DNA of 22,252 bases from Nitrospirota bacterium (lineage in GTDB: Bacteria; Nitrospirota; JAOUDF01): the NCBI GenBank assembly GCA_029859385.1, contig JAOUDF010000018.1, positions 1-22,252 on the forward strand, given 5' to 3'. Made by a program: the position numbers and the translations under genes. A model generated the notes under the pieces. The model did no database searches. It was not told the origin of the DNA and saw only the letters and a program-made list of their open reading frames with translations. The first letter of the stretch is position 1. Every line of letters starts with the position of its first letter. Of the stretch, positions 1-5,835 are shown piece after piece.

Positions 1-1
1 C

Positions 2-1258
2 GCAAAGATACTCCTCAACAACGCCGATGTAATCCGGCGCAGGCTGGGGGCAAACCTCGTACTGAAGCGGGTGGCGGATCATCACGTCGACCGCCTGAGG
101 GAAGGGCTGGACCTGAGCGGCGTGGCCCTTTCCACCGATGCGGCCGATGTCATCAACGACCCGTCCATCGACATTGTTGTCGAGCTGATCGGCGGCTATG
201 GCGTCGCGAAGCAGATCATCCTCGATTCCCTTTCGGCGGGAAAGCACGTCGTAACGGCGAACAAGGCGTTGCTGGCGCTCCATGGCGAAGAGATATACCA
301 GAAGGCGGCTGAAACGGGGCGGGAAGTCGGCTTCGAGGCCAGCGTGGGCGGCGGCATCCCCATCATAAAGGCAATCCGCGAAGGGCTTGCGGCCAACCAT
401 ATCAAGTCGATCTACGGCATCATCAACGGCACCTGCAACTTTATCCTCACCAAGATGACCAACGAAGGGAGCGACTTTGCCGAGACGCTGAAAGAGGCGC
501 AGGCCCTGGGTTACGCCGAGGCCGACCCCACCTTCGACGTGGAGGGGATCGACACGGCCCACAAGCTGGCGGTGCTCATCAACATCGCCTTCGGCACGCC
601 GGTGCCGTTTGACGCCATCTACACCGAGGGGATCACCAAGCTGGCGCCGACCGACTTCGAATACGCGAAGGATTTCGGCTACAAGATCAAGCTCCTCGCC
701 ATTGCCAAGGACGACAAGGACGGCATCGAGGCGCGGGTGCACCCGACACTGGTGCCCAACGAGTACCACATTTCCACGGTGGATGGCGTCTTCAACGCCG
801 TCGCTGTGGAGGGTGACGCCGTCGGCCAGACGCTGTTCTACGGCAGGGGGGCAGGGGAGATGCCGACCGGCAGCGCGGTGGTGGCCGACATCATCGACAT
901 AGCCCGGGATATCGTGTACAAGTCGGAGGGAATGGTGCCGGTAGCGGCATTCAGGAGCGAAGAGAGAAAGCAGCGGACCATCAAGCCGATGGACGCGGTG
1001 GAAACCTGCTATTATCTGCGCTTCACCGTGCTGGACAAACCGGGAGTGCTCGCAAGCATAGCCGGCGTGCTGGGGAACCACCAGATCAGCATCTCGTCGG
1101 TAAGCCAGAAGGGGCGTGCCGCCGGTGAGGCGGTCTCCATAGTAATCACCACCCACAAGGCCGTGGAGAAGAACCTCCGGTCGGCCCTGGAAGAGATCGA
1201 CCTGATGCCGGCGATAGTGGGGAAGACGGTCATCATTCGAGTAGAAGGCGAAGAATAA
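2..1258 (+). CDS. hom: Homoserine dehydrogenase, 5' end cut by window
   Basis: Reduces aspartate semialdehyde to homoserine with NAD(P)H, the branch point toward threonine and methionine in the cytoplasm. The frame is open from the first full codon of the window and reads AKILLNNADVIRRRLGANLV, so a GTG at 71 is internal; family members start roughly 15-20 residues before the window edge. Visible parts are the end of the Rossmann domain with the ANK motif (codons at 260-265), the catalytic Asp and Lys of GIDTAHK (551-553 and 563-565), and a C-terminal ACT domain from about 1015 (LRFTVLDKPGVLASIAGVLG) that suggests allosteric feedback, typically by threonine. Stop at 1256-1258. First gene of the hom-thrC-apgM-lysC run; thrC starts 17 bases later. 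Confidence 0.96.
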   Translation, partial: AKILLNNADVIRRRLGANLVLKRVADHHVDRLREGLDLSGVALSTDAADVINDPSIDIVVELIGGYGVAKQIILDSLSAGKHVVTANKALLALHGEEIYQKAAETGREVGFEASVGGGIPIIKAIREGLAANHIKSIYGIINGTCNFILTKMTNEGSDFAETLKEAQALGYAEADPTFDVEGIDTAHKLAVLINIAFGTPVPFDAIYTEGITKLAPTDFEYAKDFGYKIKLLAIAKDDKDGIEARVHPTLVPNEYHISTVDGVFNAVAVEGDAVGQTLFYGRGAGEMPTGSAVVADIIDIARDIVYKSEGMVPVAAFRSEERKQRTIKPMDAVETCYYLRFTVLDKPGVLASIAGVLGNHQISISSVSQKGRAAGEAVSIVITTHKAVEKNLRSALEEIDLMPAIVGKTVIIRVEGEE

Positions 1259-1275
1259 ACAATCAAGAGGTTTTC

Positions 1276-2331
1276 ATGGCCTGGCGCGGTTTAATCGAGG
1301 AATACAGAAAATACCTGCCGGTATCGGAGAAGACGCCGGTTATCACCCTGCACGAGGGGAACACCCCGCTCATACGGGCGAGGAATCTCGAACAGCACAT
1401 CAACCCGAAGATCGAGATATACCTCAAGTTCGAGGGGATGAACCCCACCGGCTCCTTCAAGGACCGGGGGATGACCATGGCCATCTCCAAGGCGGTTGAA
1501 GACGGTGCAAACGCCGTCATCTGCGCCTCCACGGGCAACACCTCCGCGGCTGCGTCGGCCTATTCGGCCCGGGCCGGGCTGAAGTCGTTCGTCCTCATCC
1601 CCGAGGGGAAGATCGCCATGGGCAAGCTGGCCCAAGCCATCATGCACGGCGCGACGGTGGTGCAGATTGACGGAAACTTCGACGAGGCGTTGCAGATTGT
1701 GCGACAGGTCTCGGAAAAGTACCCCATCACCATGGTCAACTCCCTCAACCCGTATCGGATAGAGGGGCAGAAGACCGCGGCCTTCGAGATATGCGACGCC
1801 ATGGGCGAGGCGCCCACTTTTCACATCCTGCCGGTCGGCAATGCGGGGAACATCACCGCCTACTGGAAGGGGTACAAGGAATACCAGGCTGAAGGAAAAA
1901 CAAAGACACTCCCCCGAATGCTGGGATTCCAGGCCGAGGGATCGGCCCCCATCGTGCTGGGCAAACCGATAAAAAACCCCGAGACGGTGGCCACGGCCAT
2001 CCGCATCGGCAACCCCGCCTCGTGGCAGGATGCGCTCAACGCCCGGGACGAGTCGAAGGGGCTCATCGACATGGTGAGCGACGAAGAGATTCTGCGGGCC
2101 TACCGGCTGGTGGCGGTGCAGGAAGGGGTCTTCTGCGAACCGGCCTCGGCAGCCTCCATCGCCGGACTGATGAAGGCCAATCACAAGAGGCTGTTCACCG
2201 CCGGCGACAAGGTGGTCTGCACGCTGACCGGCCACGGCCTCAAGGACCCGGACAACGCGCTGAAGGTGGCGGTGCAGTCGCTCAAGTGCAAGGCAACCAT
2301 GGAAGACGTGGTAAGGGTGCTGGGGTATTGA
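1276..2331 (+). CDS. thrC: Threonine synthase
   Basis: PLP-dependent conversion of O-phosphohomoserine to threonine and phosphate. The 351-aa product is the short threonine synthase form of the tryptophan synthase beta/fold type II family. The PLP lysine is K62 in GSFKDRG, the phosphate-binding STGNTSAA motif follows at about residues 80-87, and the C-terminal part carries EPASAASIAG. The ATG at 1276 follows CAAGAGG (1264-1270) by five bases. Its stop at 2329-2331 is one base from the next start, so translation is probably coupled. Its substrate requires a homoserine kinase; no ThrB-type gene is in the window, which matters for the neighbouring apgM-like gene. Confidence 0.96.
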   Translation: MAWRGLIEEYRKYLPVSEKTPVITLHEGNTPLIRARNLEQHINPKIEIYLKFEGMNPTGSFKDRGMTMAISKAVEDGANAVICASTGNTSAAASAYSARAGLKSFVLIPEGKIAMGKLAQAIMHGATVVQIDGNFDEALQIVRQVSEKYPITMVNSLNPYRIEGQKTAAFEICDAMGEAPTFHILPVGNAGNITAYWKGYKEYQAEGKTKTLPRMLGFQAEGSAPIVLGKPIKNPETVATAIRIGNPASWQDALNARDESKGLIDMVSDEEILRAYRLVAVQEGVFCEPASAASIAGLMKANHKRLFTAGDKVVCTLTGHGLKDPDNALKVAVQSLKCKATMEDVVRVLGY

Positions 2332-2332
2332 T

Positions 2333-3562
2333 ATGAAATACATCGTACTGCTCGGCGACGGCATGGCAGATCGCCCCATGAAGGAACTGGACGGCAAGAC
2401 ACCCCTGCAGGCGGCGCGAACGCCCAACATGGACAGGCTGGCCCAGAACGGTATTACGGCCAAGGTCCAGACGGTGCCTGGGGGCTATCCTCCGGGAAGC
2501 GACGTGGCCAACCTTTCGGTCATGGGGTACGACCCGAAGAAATTCTATACGGGGCGCTCTCCCCTTGAGGCGGCTAGCATGGGAGTGGAACTGGCGCCGA
2601 CCGATGTGGCCTACCGCTGCAACGTGGTGACGCTCCGGAACGGCGATTCCCTGGAACCGACCTCTCTTTCGTCATCGCTCATCATGGACGACTTCTCCGG
2701 CGGTCACATCTCGACCGAGGAGGCGCGGGAGCTTATTCTTGCCGTTGATAAAGAGTTGGGGAGTGAATCGGTGCGCTTCCATCCCGGCGTCAGCTATCGC
2801 CACCTGATGGTCTGGAAGAACGGCCTGGAGCTGGCCAAGTGCACCCCGCCCCACGATATTTCGGGCAAGGCTATTGGCGACCACCTGCCGGGTGGCGAGG
2901 GAATGGCGATGCTGCGTGACCTGATGACACGCTCAATCGCAGTACTCGGGAACCACGAGGTTAACAAAAAACGCATTGCCAAGGGTAAGAAACCGGCTAA
3001 CTGTATTTGGCTCTGGGGGCAGGGGAGAAAGCCCTCCATGCCGACCTACAAGGAAAAGTACGGCCTCTCCGGTGCGGTGATCTCGGCCGTGGACCTGACC
3101 AAGGGGCTTGGCATCTATGCCGGGTTCGAGGTGCTCAACGTGCCGGGCGCCACGGGGTATATCGACACCAACTACTCCGGCAAGGCCGAGTATGCGCTGA
3201 AGGCGCTGGAGACGGTTGACTATGTCTATCTGCATGTGGAGGCCCCCGACGAGGCGGGTCACAACGGCGATCTCAAGGCCAAGATACAGGCCATCGAGGA
3301 TTTTGACGCCAAGGTGGTGGGGGCAGTGGTCGAAGGGATGAAGCGCTTCGGCGACCATCGGATTTTGGTAATGCCCGACCATCCGACACCCATCGAGATC
3401 AAGACTCACTCCTCCGACCCCGTCCCTGCCATTGTCTTTGACAGTACGGGCGCGCTGAAGGGCAAAGGGGCGGCAACATACGATGAGGGAATTGTGACGT
3501 CGTCCAGACTGGTGTTCGAGGACGGACATCGGCTGATGGACTTTTTCATAGGAGACAAGTAG
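2333..3562 (+). CDS. apgM: Cofactor-independent phosphoglycerate mutase-like protein; candidate homoserine kinase
   Basis: A 409-aa alkaline-phosphatase-superfamily metalloenzyme related to archaeal-type ApgM. Metal and catalytic residues are visible: D9 in LLGDGMAD, the nucleophile S56 in PPGSDVAN, D306 and H310 in HVEAPDEAGH, D349 and H350 in MPDHPTP, and H359 in THSSDP. ApgM interconverts 2- and 3-phosphoglycerate. A subset encoded in threonine operons lacking thrB (TIGR02535, 'proposed homoserine kinase') has been suggested to phosphorylate homoserine. The gene lies one base after thrC and two bases before the lysC start, inside the aspartate-family operon, which favours that role by inference. 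The family call is firm; the substrate is not settled from sequence. Confidence 0.9.
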   Translation: MKYIVLLGDGMADRPMKELDGKTPLQAARTPNMDRLAQNGITAKVQTVPGGYPPGSDVANLSVMGYDPKKFYTGRSPLEAASMGVELAPTDVAYRCNVVTLRNGDSLEPTSLSSSLIMDDFSGGHISTEEARELILAVDKELGSESVRFHPGVSYRHLMVWKNGLELAKCTPPHDISGKAIGDHLPGGEGMAMLRDLMTRSIAVLGNHEVNKKRIAKGKKPANCIWLWGQGRKPSMPTYKEKYGLSGAVISAVDLTKGLGIYAGFEVLNVPGATGYIDTNYSGKAEYALKALETVDYVYLHVEAPDEAGHNGDLKAKIQAIEDFDAKVVGAVVEGMKRFGDHRILVMPDHPTPIEIKTHSSDPVPAIVFDSTGALKGKGAATYDEGIVTSSRLVFEDGHRLMDFFIGDK

Positions 3563-3564
3563 AC

Positions 3565-4794
3565 GTGTTAGTAGTGCAAAAATACGGCGGCACCTCCGTC
3601 GGCAACCCCGAGCGGATCAAGAACGTGGCGCGGCGCGTGGCCCGAACGAGGGACGAGGGGCACGATGTCATCGTCGTTGTCTCGGCCATGAGCGGCGAGA
3701 CCGACAAGCTTGTCAAACTGGCGCACGAGATAAGCGAAACACCCGACGAGCGCGAGATGGATACCCTCATCTCCACCGGCGAGCGCGTCACCATTGCGCT
3801 TTTGGCCATGGCGCTCAAGGACATGGGGTACAAGGCCCAGTCGTTCACCGGCCGCCAGATGGGAATCATCACCGACACCGCCCACACCAAGGCACGCATC
3901 GAAAAGATCACCGCCGAGCGGGTGCATGACGCGCTGAAGGAAGGAAAGATCGCCGTAGTCGCCGGGTTCCAGGGGATTACCGCCGGTGGCGACGTGACGA
4001 CCCTCGGAAGAGGCGGCTCGGACACCACCGCGGTCGCCATTGCCGCTGCGCTCAAGGCCGATGTCTGCGAGATATACACCGACGTCGACGGCGTCTACAC
4101 CGCCGACCCTAACGTTGTGCCCAACGCCCGCAAGCTGGAGAAGATTTCGTACGAAGAGATGCTCGAACTGGCGAGCCTTGGGGCCAAGGTGCTCCAGACC
4201 CGTTCGGTGGAGTTTGCCGCAAAATACAATGTTCCGGTACATGTCCGCTCAAGCTTCAACGACAACCCCGGAACCATGGTAACCAAGGAGGACAGAGAGA
4301 TGGAAGCAGTAGTGGTCTCGGGGGTAACCTGCAACAAGAATGAGGCCAAGATCACGCTGGTCGGCGTGCCCGACAAGCCCGGCGTCGCCTCGCGGCTCTT
4401 CGGGGCCGTGGCCAACGACAACATCGTGGTCGATATGATCATCCAGAACGTGGGCGAGGGTGGACTGACTGACCTCTCCTTCACCGTGCCCAAGACCGAT
4501 GCCAAAAAGGCGCTGGACCTGACCCAGAAGATCAACGCCGCCGACATCGGCGCCAAGGATGTGAGCCTTCAGGAAAACATCGCCAAGCTCTCCGTCGTGG
4601 GCGTGGGGATGCGCTCCCACTCGGGCGTGGCGGCGAAGATGTTCGACGCCCTTGCCAATGAGGGGATCAATATCATGATGATCAGCACCTCGGAGATCAA
4701 GATTTCGTGCGTCATCGACGCCAAGTATTCCGAGCTGGCGGTGCGGGTGCTCCATGATGTGTTTGAGCTGGGGGTGGAGCAGGTAGCGGCGTAA
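3565..4794 (+). CDS. lysC: Aspartate kinase (alpha subunit), ACT-regulated
   Basis: Phosphorylates aspartate, the first step toward lysine, threonine and methionine. The 409-aa protein has an N-terminal amino-acid-kinase domain (KYGGTSVG near residue 6; GRGGSDTTA near 150; TDVDGVYTADP near 172) and two C-terminal ACT domains (from about residue 263, VGVPDKPGVASRLF, and about 342, VGVGMRSHSGVAAKMF) that bind feedback effectors. The GTG start at 3565 is preceded by AGGAG at 3550-3554, ten bases upstream; no ATG lies near enough to serve instead. It starts two bases after the apgM-like stop and is followed by a strong terminator at 4815-4848. An internal in-frame start at 4300 probably yields a second product. 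Confidence 0.97.
   Translation: MLVVQKYGGTSVGNPERIKNVARRVARTRDEGHDVIVVVSAMSGETDKLVKLAHEISETPDEREMDTLISTGERVTIALLAMALKDMGYKAQSFTGRQMGIITDTAHTKARIEKITAERVHDALKEGKIAVVAGFQGITAGGDVTTLGRGGSDTTAVAIAAALKADVCEIYTDVDGVYTADPNVVPNARKLEKISYEEMLELASLGAKVLQTRSVEFAAKYNVPVHVRSSFNDNPGTMVTKEDREMEAVVVSGVTCNKNEAKITLVGVPDKPGVASRLFGAVANDNIVVDMIIQNVGEGGLTDLSFTVPKTDAKKALDLTQKINAADIGAKDVSLQENIAKLSVVGVGMRSHSGVAAKMFDALANEGINIMMISTSEIKISCVIDAKYSELAVRVLHDVFELGVEQVAA
4285..4291 (+). promoter_or_regulatory. Internal Shine-Dalgarno in lysC
   Basis: AAGGAGG within the lysC reading frame, eight bases before an in-frame ATG at 4300 that lies exactly at the junction of the kinase and ACT regions. It is a stronger ribosome-binding site than the one preceding the full-length lysC start. 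Confidence 0.6.
4300..4794 (+). CDS. Probable internal in-frame product: aspartokinase beta (ACT) subunit
   Basis: Codon 246 of lysC is an ATG preceded by AAGGAGG at 4285-4291 with eight bases of spacing, a near-ideal translation start. The product would be 164 aa, beginning MEAVVVSGVTC and consisting only of the two ACT domains. In Bacillus and Corynebacterium lysC-type genes the same architecture makes an alpha2beta2 enzyme whose beta chain is the separately translated regulatory region of about this size. What is seen is the SD, spacing, frame and domain boundary; that it is used in vivo is inference. Confidence 0.6.
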   Translation: MEAVVVSGVTCNKNEAKITLVGVPDKPGVASRLFGAVANDNIVVDMIIQNVGEGGLTDLSFTVPKTDAKKALDLTQKINAADIGAKDVSLQENIAKLSVVGVGMRSHSGVAAKMFDALANEGINIMMISTSEIKISCVIDAKYSELAVRVLHDVFELGVEQVAA

Positions 4795-4814
4795 CGGTGT
4801 TGCTTAGAGATTTC

Positions 4815-4848
4815 AAAAGGGGTTACGGCGGAAGCCGTAACCCCTTTT
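4815..4848 (+). terminator. Rho-independent terminator after lysC
   Basis: Perfect 15-bp stem: the left arm at 4815-4829 begins AAAAGGGG, the right arm is at 4834-4848, and they are joined by a GGAA (GNRA-type) tetraloop. The stem ends in four T residues and is followed by GCTTTG. It lies 20 bases after the lysC stop. With an A-run on one side and a T-run on the other it could work in both directions, but the genes on both sides are on the plus strand, so it mainly closes the hom-lysC operon. Confidence 0.92.
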
Positions 4849-4875
4849 GCTTTGATACTTTGAAGCGTTATCCGC

Positions 4876-4904
4876 TTGACGTTGCTTTTGTCGTACGATA
4901 GAAC
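4876..4904 (+). promoter_or_regulatory. Candidate promoter for the DUF4160/DUF2442 pair
   Basis: TTGACG at 4876-4881 is followed after 17 bases by TAGAAC at 4899-4904 (4 of 6 to TATAAT). It lies just downstream of the lysC terminator and about 34 bases before the DUF4160 start, so the pair has its own transcription signal. The -10 element is covered by the palindrome at 4893-4912. Two direct copies of TTATAG (4913-4918, 4922-4927) follow and could offer alternative -10 sequences. Confidence 0.45.
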
Positions 4905-4912
4905 TATCGTAC
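4893..4912. repeat. Perfect palindrome, candidate operator
   Basis: Two 9-base arms, GTACGATAG (4893-4901) and CTATCGTAC (4904-4912), are exact inverted copies separated by AA. The palindrome overlaps the putative -10 box and the expected transcription start of the DUF4160/DUF2442 pair, the position of a repressor operator. There is no T-run after it, so it is not a terminator. Which protein binds it is unknown; autoregulation by the downstream pair is one inference. Confidence 0.6.
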
Positions 4913-4937
4913 TTATAGAAATTATAGGGGAAACAGG

Positions 4938-5210
4938 ATGCCGACAATTTCTATGTTTTATGGAATTCTCATCCGGATGTTTTTTCGGGATATAGAGAAA
5001 CATCACGTCCCGCACATTCACGCTGATTACCAGGGCAAGGTTGCGGTCTACTCCATCCCGGATGGAACCGTTTTGGCCGGTGAGCTGCCGCCAAACAAAC
5101 ACAAGCTTGTCGTTGCGTGGATTGAAATCCACCAGGAAGATTTGCTCGCTGACTGGGACTTGGCCGTAAACGGTAAAACGCCCTTTCCGATTAAAGGACT
5201 TGATCAATGA
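4938..5210 (+). CDS. DUF4160 domain protein
   Basis: A 90-aa protein whose whole length fits the DUF4160 family: the N-terminal MPTISMFYGILIRMFF, the HHVPHIHADY segment with several histidines at about residues 22-30, and the C-terminal pattern DLAVNGKTPFPI. The ATG at 4938 follows AGGGG (4926-4930) by seven bases. It overlaps the DUF2442 gene by the four bases ATGA. Members of these two families are often adjacent in bacterial genomes and have been discussed as toxin-antitoxin-like pairs, but no biochemical activity is known to me. Base composition is more AT-rich than the flanking operons at the start of the gene, which suggests acquisition as a module. Confidence 0.85.
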   Translation: MPTISMFYGILIRMFFRDIEKHHVPHIHADYQGKVAVYSIPDGTVLAGELPPNKHKLVVAWIEIHQEDLLADWDLAVNGKTPFPIKGLDQ

Positions 5211-5464
5211 GAATAATCAAGCTTACACCGTTGCCGGATTGGATATTGTCCATAGTCGCCGCGGACGGTCGCCATGGTATTTTTGATGTCAAACCCTATC
5301 TGGAACTTGAGGCGTTTAACGCGCTCCGAGATCATCATCAATTTGTTAACGTCTTGAACGGCGGCTACTTTGTAGAATGGGAGTGTGGTGCCGATTTATC
5401 CGCGGATACCATTGAGGCACGATGGAAGGTCAGCGGGGAAGCACCCTCGAAAGCAGCGGCCTGA
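5207..5464 (+). CDS. DUF2442 domain protein
   Basis: An 85-aa protein with the DUF2442 signature: an N-terminal strand pattern ending in FDVKPYLE, then GGYFVEWECGADLSADT near residues 52-68. It begins inside the last codons of the DUF4160 gene (ATGA, 5207-5210), so the two are translationally coupled. No catalytic residues can be assigned. DUF2442 proteins are small and cytoplasmic, and some have been linked to DNA-binding or antitoxin-like roles; here the only support for such a role is the operator-like palindrome upstream of the pair. Confidence 0.85.
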   Translation: MRIIKLTPLPDWILSIVAADGRHGIFDVKPYLELEAFNALRDHHQFVNVLNGGYFVEWECGADLSADTIEARWKVSGEAPSKAAA

Positions 5465-5494
5465 CAGCTGCTCCGCATAAATCAGGAGGCTGCG

Positions 5495-5815
5495 GTGAAA
5501 AAGTCTGCGTCCAACACAACTCAGCGAAGCTCTGGGTGGCGGATTTTCTGGCGGCTTGAAAGTATCGATTTCCTTGTTTATAGCGGCGGCGGTGCGATAC
5601 TCCTCTGCTATCTTATTTACAAGGCAGGCTCTGCCATCTGGTCTACAAACTCTGCCGCCTTGAAGTTGGTCTACCTGCTCACGTTAGCGGGAACAGTAGT
5701 TTCTACGATCCGTGACCTTCTCCGGCGAAAGTTCAGCTTGGTATCCCGGCTGTTAGTTGGCGCATGGATCGTGTGTGTTGCCGCCATAATCCTGATTGAT
5801 ACCTTCTTACAGTAA
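5495..5815 (+). CDS. Small hypothetical membrane protein
   Basis: A 106-aa product that I do not recognise. It starts at GTG (5495) five bases after a full AGGAGG (5484-5489). A short basic N-terminus is followed by three hydrophobic segments at about residues 26-46, 54-72 and 84-105, with basic residues (RDLLRRKF) in the loop between the second and third, so it is probably an inner-membrane protein. It lies 30 bases after the DUF2442 gene and converges on the minus-strand ASKHA gene with 20 bases between stops. No terminator is visible there. It may be part of the same AT-richer islet as the DUF4160/DUF2442 pair; a shared function is not shown. Confidence 0.7.
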   Translation: MKKSASNTTQRSSGWRIFWRLESIDFLVYSGGGAILLCYLIYKAGSAIWSTNSAALKLVYLLTLAGTVVSTIRDLLRRKFSLVSRLLVGAWIVCVAAIILIDTFLQ

Positions 5816-5835
5816 GCGATCTGTTTACTTGAGTT

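Noticed and set aside
1291..2463. Long minus-strand open frame opposite thrC (and similar ones opposite alaS, lysC and recA)
   Set aside because: High-GC antisense shadows: they mirror strongly conserved plus-strand proteins and show no recognisable domains.
5809..5830. Possible terminator between the small membrane gene and the ASKHA gene (AGTAA...TTACT)
   Set aside because: Only a five-base AT-rich stem; not stable enough.
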